From assembly GCF_000759675.1 (NCBI RefSeq), contig NZ_BAWM01000009.1, positions 91,838-155,837 of the forward strand: DNA of 64,000 nt. The letters are read 5' to 3'. The notes beneath the pieces were generated by a model, which saw only the letters and a program-made list of their open reading frames with translations, did no database searches and had not been told where the DNA came from. Origin of the DNA: Neobacillus niacini. GTDB lineage: Bacteria > Bacillota > Bacilli > Bacillales > Cytobacillaceae. Each line of letters begins with the position of its first letter. The first letter of the stretch is position 1. Shown here in pieces: positions 25,062-34,173 of the stretch. A program made the translations under genes and the position numbers.

Positions 25062-26102
25062 TTGGCTAACCGGAAAGATGTAGCAAAATTAGCCGGTGTT
25101 TCTGAAGCCACCGTTTCACGAGTATTTAATAATATCGGTCCCTTACGTCAAGAAACAAAACAAAAAGTATTGCAAGCCGCCCAGCATCTAAACTACCACC
25201 CTAATGCCATTGCCCAAAGTTTTGCACGTGGAAAAAGTAACAACATTGGGGTTATTGTTCCTTATTTTCAAAAGGTAAACTTAATGAGTACCCATTATTT
25301 TTCGGAGCTTTTAAGTGGAATTGGTGCAAAGCTTAGCGAGTTAGGATATGGTTTGCTTCTTTTATACCAATCTCCTGATGAGTCAAAAGATTATGTAAAG
25401 CTTTTTCATACCCAGAAGGTAGATGGATGCATCATCCTTGGTTCCAAGGATGTTCCTGGTGAAGTGGAAGCACTTGATAAACTACACCAGTTGCAACTCC
25501 CCTATTGTCTTGTGAATCAAACTTTTTCAGGATATCCCTTTCATTCCATTAGCGCAGATCATCTAGATGGCAGTTTACAGGCTGTTTCCTCACTGATAAT
25601 GCAGGGGTATAAAAAAATTATTTTTTTAAATGGACCGACGGAATTTTCAAATAGTATCGACCGATTAAAAGGGTATGAAACTGCCATGATCAAAGCAGGT
25701 ATTCCCTACAATCCCAAGTTCGTTTTTCAAGGGAATTACAGCCTTAAAAGTGGTTATCTAGCAGCTCGTGGTATAGCTTCTTTGCTGCCGGAGATCAATG
25801 CCATTTTTGCAGGGAATGATCGGATGGCTATTGGTCTTATGCAGGGATTAAGTGAACAAGGCTACCAGGCAAGTCGTGATTATGCTCTCATTGGGTATGA
25901 TGACTCTGAAATTTCAAGTATAACATCTCCACCACTTAGCACTGTACATGTACCGCTTTTTGATATGGGGCAATTGGCAGCAGAAAAAGTTCTCCAATTG
26001 ATCTCTCAAGGTACCATGACAGTAATTAAAGAACAATTGCCAGTTACCTTTATTGAACGTGCATCATCACAACTTAGGACGCCTTATACCAAACAATCTT
26101 AA
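25062..26102 (+). CDS. LacI-family transcriptional regulator
   Basis: The protein has 346 residues from a TTG at 25062 with AGAGGTGA upstream; the frame also allows an ATG at 25044, but that would make the ribosome binding site coding. The N-terminal HTH is textbook: ANRKDVAKLAGVSEATVSRVFN, then the hinge HLNYHPNAIAQSFARGKS. The rest is a periplasmic-binding-protein-like ligand domain with IGVIVPYF, QKVDGCIILGS, GYDDSEISSITSPPLSTVHVP. It probably represses the sugar-oxidoreductase module downstream in response to a sugar. Confidence 0.92.
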   Translation: MANRKDVAKLAGVSEATVSRVFNNIGPLRQETKQKVLQAAQHLNYHPNAIAQSFARGKSNNIGVIVPYFQKVNLMSTHYFSELLSGIGAKLSELGYGLLLLYQSPDESKDYVKLFHTQKVDGCIILGSKDVPGEVEALDKLHQLQLPYCLVNQTFSGYPFHSISADHLDGSLQAVSSLIMQGYKKIIFLNGPTEFSNSIDRLKGYETAMIKAGIPYNPKFVFQGNYSLKSGYLAARGIASLLPEINAIFAGNDRMAIGLMQGLSEQGYQASRDYALIGYDDSEISSITSPPLSTVHVPLFDMGQLAAEKVLQLISQGTMTVIKEQLPVTFIERASSQLRTPYTKQS

Positions 26103-26150
26103 TAAAACTTTATTATTCTTTTATTTCTTAAATAAGAAAGGAGATTAGCT

Positions 26151-27306
26151 ATGGAAACTGTTAATATCGGAATGGTCGGTTACAAATTTATGGGTAAAGC
26201 CCACAGTCATGCCTACCGGGATCTTCCTCTTTTTTTCCCAAATACCATTCATCCAGAAATGAAAGTAATTTGTGGTCGTGACCTTAACGCTGTCGTGGCG
26301 GCTGCAAAGCAATTCGGCTGGGAGGAATCTACAACTGACTGGAAAAGTCTTATAGAAAGAGATGATATTGATCTTATCGATATCAATGCACCAAGTAATG
26401 TACATAAAGAAATAACAATCGCAGCTCTCCAGGCAGGCAAGCATGTGTTTTGCGAAAAGCCTCTAGCCCTTACATTGCAAGATTCTAGAGAAATGCTAGA
26501 AATTGCAGTGGCTGCTGGAGTTAAGCATATGGTTGGTTTTAATTATCGATTCGCCCCTGCGGTGATGCTGGCGAAAAAGCTTCTGGACGAAGGAAAGAGA
26601 TATCTATCATTTCCGTGCCTGGTTTTTACAGGATTGGCTCGTTGACCCAACTTTCCCGCTTGCATGGAGACTACAAAAAGAGATCGCAGGCTCAGGTTCA
26701 CACGGTGATCTTGGGGCACATCTTATCGATCTTGCTCACTACTTAATTGGTGATATTACCGAAGTTATTGGAATGAACGATACGTTTATTAAGGAGAGAC
26801 CAATTCCATCTCAGATGACTGGATTATCTGCGAAAGGCAGCGAGAGTGATGAAAAAGGCGAGGTTACGGTTGATGATGCTACCCTATTTTTAGCCCGTTT
26901 TGCTAACGGTGCTTTAGGAAGCTTTGAGGCTACACGTTATGCTACAGGGCATCGAAGTAAGAATTCCTTTGAAATCAACGGCAGTAAAGGCAGCGTCATC
27001 TTTGACTTTGAACGCATGAATGAGCTTCAGGTTTATTTTACTGATGATAGCGATGATGTACAAGGCTTCCGTCGCATATTAGCAACTGATCCTTCCCACG
27101 CCTTTTCGCAAAACTGGTGGCCGCCAGGACATACGATTGGCTATGAACATACGTTCATTCATGAAATGGTTGAGTTGATGGAAGCTTTCCGTGAAGATCG
27201 TCAGCCCGTTCCTAATTTCCATGATGGTGTAAAGTGTCAAGAAGTCTTGGAAGCTGTTGACCTATCGATTGAAAGACGTCAATGGATCCGTATTTCTGAA
27301 GTATAA
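26151..27306 (+). pseudogene. Gfo/Idh/MocA-family oxidoreductase, frameshifted
   Basis: The first frame (26151-26645) gives a normal N-terminal NAD(P)-binding half: VNIGMVGYKFMGKAHSHAY, HVFCEKPLAL with the family EKP motif, then drifts into an unrelated end at about 26598 and stops. The second frame resumes at about 26599 with DIYHFRAWFLQDW, GSGSHGDLGAHLIDLAHYLIGD, and runs to 27306 with the conserved C-terminal domain. The family pattern GK.G.IYHFRA suggests about five bases were lost around 26598. It is disrupted unless the shift is a sequencing error. AAAGGAG precedes the start. Confidence 0.85.
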
Positions 27307-27331
27307 AAAAGAGAAAAGGAGTGATTTCATA

Positions 27332-28069
27332 ATGAAAAAAAAGGCATTGATTGTTTGGGGCGGATGGGATGGCCATCAACCAGATCAGGTAGCAGAAATC
27401 TTTAAAGGTATCCTTGAGGAAGAAAACTTCCAAGTTGAGGTTTCCAATACACTAGAGGCTTATGCAGACACAGAAAAACTGAAATCTTTGGATTTAATTG
27501 TTCCTCACTGGACAATGGGTAGGATTGAAAATAAATATGCCTTAAATATTTCCGAAGCGGTAATGGCAGGTGTTGGTTTAGCAGGATGCCATGGTGGAAT
27601 GTGTGACTCCTTCCGTGACAATGTGGATTGGCAATTCATGACTGGAGGGAACTGGGTAGCACATCCTGGAAATGATGGTGTGGAATATATGGTAAACATC
27701 AAGCATTCTAAAAGTCCTTTATTAGAGGGCATCTCTGATTTTAAAGTTGTCAGTGAGCAATATTACCTTCATTTCGATCCAGCAGTTGAAGTGTTAGCGA
27801 CCACACGCTTCCCAGTTGTTCACGGTCCTCATTCTGCCAACAAGTCAGTTGATATGCCTGTTGTTTGGACAAAACGCTGGGGTCTTGGAAATGTTTTTTA
27901 TAGTTCATTAGGGCACCAAGCTAACATCATCACTATGCCTGAAGTTACTCTAATTATGCGCCGCGGATTTTTATGGGCTGCCGAAGGGAAGAAACGGGCT
28001 GAAGGTGCGGACGTAGCTGCTCTTTATGGAAATGGCCTTGTTAATACAGGTTTGGGAGACAGTCAATGA
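27332..28069 (+). CDS. ThuA-like protein (trehalose-utilisation family)
   Basis: The protein has 245 residues from the ATG at 27332 (AAAGGAG upstream, spacing about ten). It has the glutamine-amidotransferase-like ThuA fold: ALIVWGGWDGHQPDQVAEIF, GVGLAGCHGGMCDSFRDN, HPGNDGVEYMVNI, and HFDPAVEVLATT, with VVWTKRWGLGNVFYSSLGH at the end. ThuA proteins work with Gfo/Idh/MocA dehydrogenases in converting disaccharides to 3-keto forms. It lies between two such dehydrogenases, which supports this role. Confidence 0.88.
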   Translation: MKKKALIVWGGWDGHQPDQVAEIFKGILEEENFQVEVSNTLEAYADTEKLKSLDLIVPHWTMGRIENKYALNISEAVMAGVGLAGCHGGMCDSFRDNVDWQFMTGGNWVAHPGNDGVEYMVNIKHSKSPLLEGISDFKVVSEQYYLHFDPAVEVLATTRFPVVHGPHSANKSVDMPVVWTKRWGLGNVFYSSLGHQANIITMPEVTLIMRRGFLWAAEGKKRAEGADVAALYGNGLVNTGLGDSQ

Positions 28070-28114
28070 AGATAATACCTTTGACCTAGACTATTAAACC
28101 GGAGGGAAACAATA

Positions 28115-29209
28115 GTGAAAAAACTTAAAATTGGTATCATTGGATGCGGAAATATTAGTTCTATTTATATGGAAAATTGTCAGAAGTTCCCCCACCTCGA
28201 ACTCTTAGCTTGTGCGGATTTAGATGAAGCGCGTGCCCAATCTCAGGCTGATAAATTCGGTATTCCTAACTCTTATTCGGTACAAGAACTGCTATCTGAC
28301 CCTGACATTCAATTAGTCATCAATTTAACGATTCCAAAAGCACATGCAGCTGTTTGCATTCAGGTACTCGAAGCAGGAAAGCATGTTTATACGGAAAAAC
28401 CGCTTGCGATTACACTTGAGGAAGGCAGACTCATTCTAGAAACTGCTAAGAAACATAATCTCTTAGTAGGGAGTGCACCTGATACCTTCTTAGGTGCTGG
28501 AATTCAAACAGCGATCCATTTAATTGAACAGGGTGAAATTGGCGTACCTGTTGGTGCATCGGCTTTCATGATTTGCCGCGGACATGAACATTGGCATCCA
28601 GACCCTGCCTTCTATTATAATATCGGCGGCGGACCTATGTTTGATATGGGACCATATTATTTAACAGCCTTAGTCGCTCTTTTAGGACCTATTAAACGAA
28701 TTTCTGGATCCGCTCGTATTAGTTATCCAGAACGAACCGTGACTAGTCAACCTAAAGCAGGTGTGAAAATTCCAGTCTCAACCCCTACACATCTTTCTGG
28801 TGTGATTGATTTTGCCACAGGTGCCATCGGAACCATTACAACAAGCTTTGATGCCTTTGGCGGAACATCCCTGCCGCCTATTGAAATCTATGGCAGTGAA
28901 GGCACGATACTCGTTCCAGATCCAAATACGTTTGGCGGTCCTGTCTGTATCAGAAAACGTGACGAAAAAGAATTTGTGGAAGTCCCACTGTCTTATGGGT
29001 ATGTCCAAAACAGCAGAGGACTTGGTGTTGAAGATATGGCAAAGGCAATCCTCGAGGGCGGCGAATTTCGTGCAAAGGGCGAATTAGCCTACCATGTTTT
29101 AGAAGCGATGCATGGACTCCATGATTCATCGGAAAATGGAAAACACTATATAATGGAAAGTACCTGTGCCAGACCTGAGACTGGTGCTGAAGTATTACAG
29201 TTACCTTAG
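28115..29209 (+). CDS. Gfo/Idh/MocA-family NAD(P)-dependent oxidoreductase
   Basis: The protein has 364 residues, GTG start with GGAGGG eight bases upstream. The N-terminal Rossmann half has KIGIIGCGNISSIYMEN and GKHVYTEKPLAITLEEG; the C-terminal half has GGGPMFDMGPYYLTALVALLGP and VIDFATGAIGTITTSFD. It probably oxidises or epimerises a sugar or inositol derivative. It is the last gene of the LacI-Gfo-ThuA-Gfo module and, unlike the first dehydrogenase, is intact. Confidence 0.92.
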   Translation: MKKLKIGIIGCGNISSIYMENCQKFPHLELLACADLDEARAQSQADKFGIPNSYSVQELLSDPDIQLVINLTIPKAHAAVCIQVLEAGKHVYTEKPLAITLEEGRLILETAKKHNLLVGSAPDTFLGAGIQTAIHLIEQGEIGVPVGASAFMICRGHEHWHPDPAFYYNIGGGPMFDMGPYYLTALVALLGPIKRISGSARISYPERTVTSQPKAGVKIPVSTPTHLSGVIDFATGAIGTITTSFDAFGGTSLPPIEIYGSEGTILVPDPNTFGGPVCIRKRDEKEFVEVPLSYGYVQNSRGLGVEDMAKAILEGGEFRAKGELAYHVLEAMHGLHDSSENGKHYIMESTCARPETGAEVLQLP

Positions 29210-29284
29210 GAATTGTAATATGCTTTCCTTTCTTGATTGTATCTATCAAGAATAAATTAGTGTCTCCCTGTATCTGTGAAACGC

Positions 29285-29322
29285 AAATTTCCCCTACCAA
29301 TGATTTCGGTAGGGGAAATTTA
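29285..29322. terminator. Palindromic terminator between convergent operons
   Basis: AAATTTCCCCTACC and GGTAGGGGAAATTT pair around AATGATTTC. It lacks a long T-tract on either side, but the position between convergent genes fits termination. Confidence 0.55.
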
Positions 29323-29446
29323 CTAGAATTAGAGTCCAATATAAAATACTTGAAAGCTATTCCACCACATATAAATGTCTCTTAACTCTTAGAATCTCAA
29401 GTTTGAACCCAATAAGAAGAAGATTTAAGATTTATTCGCACAATTT

Positions 29447-31039
29447 TTAAATTTCCTGTAATAGATTTTTATATTCATCTTTCAAGGTTCTCTTTAATAA
29501 TTTACCAGCAGATGTAGTCGGCAAGCTGGTCCTAAACACAATATACTTAGGTGTTTTATAACCAGACAATTTTTCCCGGCAATATTCAATGATTTCTTCT
29601 TTTGTAAGGGTCGATTGGCTTTTTAATACTACTGCTGCAGTTACTGCTTCACCCCAGCGTGGATCAGGGACACCGAAAACCGCACATTGCATAATTTCTG
29701 GATGAAGGCTTAGAACGTTTTCAATCTCTTGACTCGATACGTTCTCACCTCCAGATTTGACAATATCCTTTTTCCGGTCGGCAAAATAATAGTTCCCTTC
29801 CTTGTCCCGAATGAGTACATCACCAGTATGATACCAGCCATTTCGAAATGCCCTCATATTTGCTTCTTCATTATTATAATATCCCTTAACCACCACTGGA
29901 CCTCGGGCAATTTGTTCTCCCGGTTCACCATCAGGGACTTCATTTCCAAATTCATCAACAAGTTTGATTTCGCTGCCAGTATGCGTTACTCTTCCAACAT
30001 ATCTTCCGTCTCCATTTGGAACTTCATCCCATGTCTTAAACCAGCTTCCCGTTAAAGGAGAGGCAGTTGTTTCACTGGATCCTTGTATGGTGAAAAAGTT
30101 CGCATCAGGTGCAAGTTGATTCCATCCATCAACCATACTTTTTGGAATCGTACTGGACCAAGTAATCAGTTTACGAAGAGAAGTGAAATCATAATCATTT
30201 GCACCATTTAGAATACCCAAATATAATGTTGGCGGCAAAGCTGTAAAGGTAACTTTATGTCTGTCGATCAACATTGCCATTTGTGAAGGGACAGGGATTT
30301 CTGTCATTACGATTGTTAACCCCACCATATGGCTGTTTAACATGAACGTAAAGCCTGCCATATGAATTAATGGCAGAGAAAGCAGCAAATTATCTTCAGG
30401 TTGAAATGCTCCAGCTGCTAAGTATGAAAAATTAGAATAGAAAAAATTACGATGGCTTACCATTACCCCTTTTGGTAATGACTCTGTACCACTTGTGTAA
30501 AATAAAGCTGCCACATCCTCATCTTCAATTTCCACTTCTAATTCATCGGAGTTTCCTTTAACAAGTGTGCTGAAATCTTCCCAGCCCGCTGGCACTTCAT
30601 TTGTACGAAAACATACAAATTTTTGAATGCAGTCTAATTCATTGACAATAGACTTAACACCATCAATATTTAAACCATCTACAAAAAACATCTTTGCTTT
30701 CGAAAAATGAATTAATTGGCTAATTTCATGGGGTTTTAACATAAAATTCAAGGGAGTAATCCAAGCTCCAATCTTTAATAGAGCATAGGATAAAATAACC
30801 ATTTCAGGACTATTACGTCCTATGACGGCAATCCGATCTCCCTTTTCTATCCCCATTTGAACGAATGAATGTGCCGCTTGATTCACCTTTTCGTTCAACT
30901 CTTTATAGGTGTACGAAATTTGCTCTCCCTCTGAACTATAATAGATTAACGCTTGTTTTGTTGGAAAACGATAACTTGTCCTTTTTAATCCGTCACCAAT
31001 GATCCCTCTTTGATTAAAATTCGTTAAAATTCCCATCAT
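29447..31039 (-). CDS. Acyl-CoA synthetase (AMP-binding, long/medium-chain type)
   Basis: The protein has 530 residues. It activates a carboxylic acid to its acyl-CoA with ATP. The ANL motifs are FYTSGTESLPKGVMVSH (P-loop), TIQGSSETT, GWYHTGDVLIRDKEGNYYFADRKKD and the C-terminal catalytic lysine PTTSAGKLLKR. The substrate cannot be read directly. ATG at 31039, or the next ATG, has GGGAGGG upstream. It is the last intact gene of the acyl-CoA operon that starts at 36541 on this strand and probably supplies its substrate. Confidence 0.9.
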   Translation of the reverse strand: MMGILTNFNQRGIIGDGLKRTSYRFPTKQALIYYSSEGEQISYTYKELNEKVNQAAHSFVQMGIEKGDRIAVIGRNSPEMVILSYALLKIGAWITPLNFMLKPHEISQLIHFSKAKMFFVDGLNIDGVKSIVNELDCIQKFVCFRTNEVPAGWEDFSTLVKGNSDELEVEIEDEDVAALFYTSGTESLPKGVMVSHRNFFYSNFSYLAAGAFQPEDNLLLSLPLIHMAGFTFMLNSHMVGLTIVMTEIPVPSQMAMLIDRHKVTFTALPPTLYLGILNGANDYDFTSLRKLITWSSTIPKSMVDGWNQLAPDANFFTIQGSSETTASPLTGSWFKTWDEVPNGDGRYVGRVTHTGSEIKLVDEFGNEVPDGEPGEQIARGPVVVKGYYNNEEANMRAFRNGWYHTGDVLIRDKEGNYYFADRKKDIVKSGGENVSSQEIENVLSLHPEIMQCAVFGVPDPRWGEAVTAAVVLKSQSTLTKEEIIEYCREKLSGYKTPKYIVFRTSLPTTSAGKLLKRTLKDEYKNLLQEI

Positions 31040-31055
31040 AGCCCTCCCTTAATGT

Positions 31056-31258
31056 TTATCTGACTTCATTCCCAGTCTCAGTGTAAAGAAGCTCGTACTT
31101 CTTAACAATTTCTTTTTTATTGAATTTCCCTACACTCGTTTTTGGTATTTCCTCCACATAAAGGATCTGATCTGGAAATTGCCATTTAGCAAAATGTACA
31201 TATAATAAATCTTCAAATTCCTCTTTTGGGACGCTTTTGTTGTCTTTTGTAATGAAAC
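31056..31258 (-). pseudogene. C-terminal remnant of a second AMP-binding acyl-CoA ligase
   Basis: An open frame of 67 residues, bounded upstream by an in-frame TGA, reads GFITKDNKSVPKEEFEDLL, then HFAKWQFPDQILYVEEIPKT, SVGKFNKKEIVKKY and a stop. This is the C-terminal lid domain of fatty acyl-CoA synthetases including the catalytic Lys of T.vGKf.K. The rest of the gene is absent, suggesting a deletion inside the operon. Confidence 0.7.
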
Positions 31259-31335
31259 CTCATTTCATTATTATATAGTATTCTAAAAATATTATATATG
31301 AGGAATATTCAGTCATTTAACTTTAGTTTTCGGTG

Positions 31336-32115
31336 CTAGTATCCAAGAAATCTAGCTTCTCGTTTTTCTGCAAATGCCTTTCTCCCTTCTGAAAAATCTT
31401 GTGTTTGGAAAATGAGTGATTGTCCGTAAGCCTCCAATTCTAAGATTTCTTCTAAGGACAAGTGTGTTGCTTGGTGCATGATTCGTTTCGCCATTCCTAT
31501 AGCCTTCGTTGGTCCATTTGCTAATTGTTGTGCAAGTGCTCTTCCCTTTTCAATTGCCTGCCCATTTGTAACAACTTCATTAATTAAGCCGTAATTGAAA
31601 GCTGTCTGAGCATTCAACTTTTTCCCTGTAAAAACTAGTTCTGCTGCTCTATGCATTCCTACCTTTTGGGGAAGGAAGTACAACCCTCCCAAATCTGGAA
31701 TGGCCCCCACCTTGGCAAATATTTCTGAAAAAACAGCGCTTTCTTCTGCAACGATTAAATCACAAGCAAAAGCTAAGTTACATCCTGCTCCAACTGCTGA
31801 TCCATGTACGGCTGCAATCACCGGTTTTTCCATATTATAGAGGTTAATGATTGCTTCATGACCTTTTTGCAAGAATTCCTTCACTTCGATCGGATTTGAG
31901 GGGTCAATTCCGAAATCCTTCAAGTCTCCACCAGCACAAAATCCTCTTCCCTTCCCATATAGTAAAACGGAGCGGACAGCTGGATTATGCTTTGCCTCCC
32001 TCACCGCTACTGTTAATTCTGATAATAACTCTAAATTCAATGCATTAAGCTGATGAGGGCGATTTAGTTCAATTTCATAAACACCTTCGTTAAGGGCTGT
32101 GTTGATCAAATCCAC
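31336..32115 (-). CDS. Enoyl-CoA hydratase/isomerase
   Basis: The protein has 259 residues, GTG start, GGAGTG about 11 bases upstream. It is a crotonase-fold protein: EIELNRPHQLNALNLEL, GKGRGFCAGGDLKDFG (oxyanion-hole region), AVHGSAVGAGCNLAFACDLIVA. The position of the first catalytic Glu is a hydrophobic/Ser stretch (GCNLAFA), while AKVGAIPDLGGLYFLP holds Asp rather than Glu at the second site, so it may be an isomerase or ring-opening relative. It belongs to the acyl-CoA operon. Confidence 0.88.
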   Translation of the reverse strand: MDLINTALNEGVYEIELNRPHQLNALNLELLSELTVAVREAKHNPAVRSVLLYGKGRGFCAGGDLKDFGIDPSNPIEVKEFLQKGHEAIINLYNMEKPVIAAVHGSAVGAGCNLAFACDLIVAEESAVFSEIFAKVGAIPDLGGLYFLPQKVGMHRAAELVFTGKKLNAQTAFNYGLINEVVTNGQAIEKGRALAQQLANGPTKAIGMAKRIMHQATHLSLEEILELEAYGQSLIFQTQDFSEGRKAFAEKREARFLGY

Positions 32116-32156
32116 TCTTTTTTACACTCCTTCCTCTAACCGATAATTATATTAAT

Positions 32157-33335
32157 CTATGCCTTTTGATATAAAGTCACTACGCACGCACCGCCAAGAC
32201 CTAAGTTATGCTGAAGGGCAGTCCTTGCTCCTTCTACTTGCCGGTTACCCGCTGTTCCACGTAAATGCCAAACCAACTCTGTACATTGTGCCAAACCTGT
32301 TGCGCCAAGAGGGTGTCCTTTTGACATTAATCCTCCAGAGGGATTGATGACATATTTTCCTCCATACGTATTCTCTCGGTCATTAATAAATTTCTCTGCT
32401 TCCCCTTCACCACAAAGGCCCAATCCCTCGTAAGTAATTACTTCATTTGGGGTAAAGCAATCGTGAAGCTCAACCACATCCACATCCTTTGGACCAATAC
32501 CGGCTTTTTCATAAACCAGATTTGCAGCACGAGCTGTCATTCCACTGCCAACCAGGCGAAGATTGTCTTCATAGCTGTCAGGTGTATCGGTTGTCATCGA
32601 TTGAGCAACGATTTTTACCGCATGATCGATATTATGTTTTTTTGCAAAACGATCGCTGCAAACAATAACCGCTGCTGCCCCACATGTTGGAGGACAAGCC
32701 ATAAACCTAGTCAGCCCTGGGTATATAACAGGTGAATTCATGACCTCATCTAAATGAAGTTCTTTCGTAAACAAAGAATAAGGATTATTTATGGCATGTT
32801 TTCTTGACTTTACTGCTACTTTCCCGAAAATATCAGGATTGGCATCGTATTTTTCAAGATATTCTATTCCTGCAGCTCCGAATACTTTTATAGCAACTGG
32901 ACCATCAGGTAACTCACTATTTAATTGATCAAAACGATTGTAAATCCATTGGAATGGCGATGTCCGATCTGTCCAATTATCTCCTAATGCCCCTGGCTTC
33001 ATTTCTTCAAATCCAAAAGCTAGAACACTATCAGAGGAACCAGACTCCACTGCTTGTCGTGCCATGTAAAGGGCTGTCGAACCAGAAGAGCAATTATTAT
33101 TGACATTAATAATTGGAAACCCTGTCATTCCTACTTGATATAAAGCTGTTTGACCACAGGTGCTGTCGCCATAAACATAGCTGGCATATGCCTGTTCAAT
33201 ATCCGTTAAATCAATTCCTGCATCTTTCAAGGCCCCAGTGATCGCTTTTGATGCCATAATCTCATAAGGTTCATTTTTTCCTGGCTTTTCAAATTTCACC
33301 ATACTAACGCCAATAACATTTGCTTGCCTCGTCAC
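32157..33335 (-). CDS. SCP2-type thiolase / acetyl-CoA acetyltransferase
   Basis: The protein has 392 residues from a GTG at 33335, placed eight bases after AGGAGG; an ATG six bases earlier is nearly on top of that site. Thiolase-fold features are NVNNNCSSGSTALYMARQAV (active-site Cys), VELHDCFTPNEVITYEGLGLC, and NPSGGLMSKGHPLGATGLAQ (His-Pro motif). It resembles the lipid-transfer/SCP2-type thiolases that cleave branched or steroid-side-chain 3-ketoacyl-CoAs. It is in the acyl-CoA operon, after the SDR. Confidence 0.9.
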   Translation of the reverse strand: MTRQANVIGVSMVKFEKPGKNEPYEIMASKAITGALKDAGIDLTDIEQAYASYVYGDSTCGQTALYQVGMTGFPIINVNNNCSSGSTALYMARQAVESGSSDSVLAFGFEEMKPGALGDNWTDRTSPFQWIYNRFDQLNSELPDGPVAIKVFGAAGIEYLEKYDANPDIFGKVAVKSRKHAINNPYSLFTKELHLDEVMNSPVIYPGLTRFMACPPTCGAAAVIVCSDRFAKKHNIDHAVKIVAQSMTTDTPDSYEDNLRLVGSGMTARAANLVYEKAGIGPKDVDVVELHDCFTPNEVITYEGLGLCGEGEAEKFINDRENTYGGKYVINPSGGLMSKGHPLGATGLAQCTELVWHLRGTAGNRQVEGARTALQHNLGLGGACVVTLYQKA

Positions 33336-33376
33336 AACCATTACCTCCTGTTTTTGTTTTTTTAGTTTGCTAGATT

Positions 33377-34147
33377 TTATCGAGGCGACATCCGAATTCC
33401 ACCATCTAATCGAATAACTTCTCCATTTAAATATTCATGTTCCATAATAAAGGTCACCAGCTCCGCAAATTCAGATGGACGCCCTAATCGTTTCGGAAAC
33501 TCAACACTATTCGCCAACTTTTGAATCACATTTTCAGGTAATGTATAGGCCATTGGTGTCATAAATAAGCCTGGAGCGATTGTGTTCACGCGAATACCCA
33601 GCCCTGATAAATCACGTGAAACTGGCAGTGTCATCCCAGCAACACCAGCTTTACTTGCACCGTACGCTGCCTGCCCCATTTGTCCATCAAAGGCAGCGAC
33701 CGAAGCAGTATTAATGATGACACCTCTTTCACCAGAGTCGGTGAGAGGTTCATTATTTTTCATTTCATTTGCCGCTAGTCTTAATACATTAAATGTACCG
33801 ATTAAATTAATCCCAATGACTCTATTAAAATCCTCGAGTGGTAAAACACCCTTTTTACCAATTGTTTTCCCTGGCGTCCCAACACCAGCGCAGTTTACAC
33901 ATATATGAATCGCTCCAAAGGCTTCAATCGTTTGGTTGATTCCCTTCTGAACGGATTCCTCATCTGCTACATTCACTAATGCAAATTGTACATTCTCACC
34001 TAATTGTTCGACTGCTTCCTTTGCTTTCGTTTCATTTAAATCAAAAATAACAACCTTAGCGCCCTTCGCTACTAGTCTTGTGACTGTCGCCAACCCTAAA
34101 CCTGAAGCTCCACCCGTTACCACTGCTACTTTGTCTGTTAAATTCAT
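33377..34147 (-). CDS. SDR-family 3-hydroxyacyl-CoA dehydrogenase-like protein
   Basis: The protein has 256 residues. It is a classical short-chain dehydrogenase: TGGASGLGLAT (NAD site), CVNCAGVGTPG, then the catalytic Ser in NTASVAAFDGQMGQAAYGASKAG with Y-x-x-x-K. The IRVNTIAPGLFMTPM end is typical. It is close to type-II 3-hydroxyacyl-CoA dehydrogenases (HSD17B10-like), fitting the oxidation step before the thiolase. ATG at 34147 has AAGGAG upstream. Confidence 0.9.
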   Translation of the reverse strand: MNLTDKVAVVTGGASGLGLATVTRLVAKGAKVVIFDLNETKAKEAVEQLGENVQFALVNVADEESVQKGINQTIEAFGAIHICVNCAGVGTPGKTIGKKGVLPLEDFNRVIGINLIGTFNVLRLAANEMKNNEPLTDSGERGVIINTASVAAFDGQMGQAAYGASKAGVAGMTLPVSRDLSGLGIRVNTIAPGLFMTPMAYTLPENVIQKLANSVEFPKRLGRPSEFAELVTFIMEHEYLNGEVIRLDGGIRMSPR

Positions 34148-34173
34148 ATTCTATCATCTCCTTAGCATTTTAC

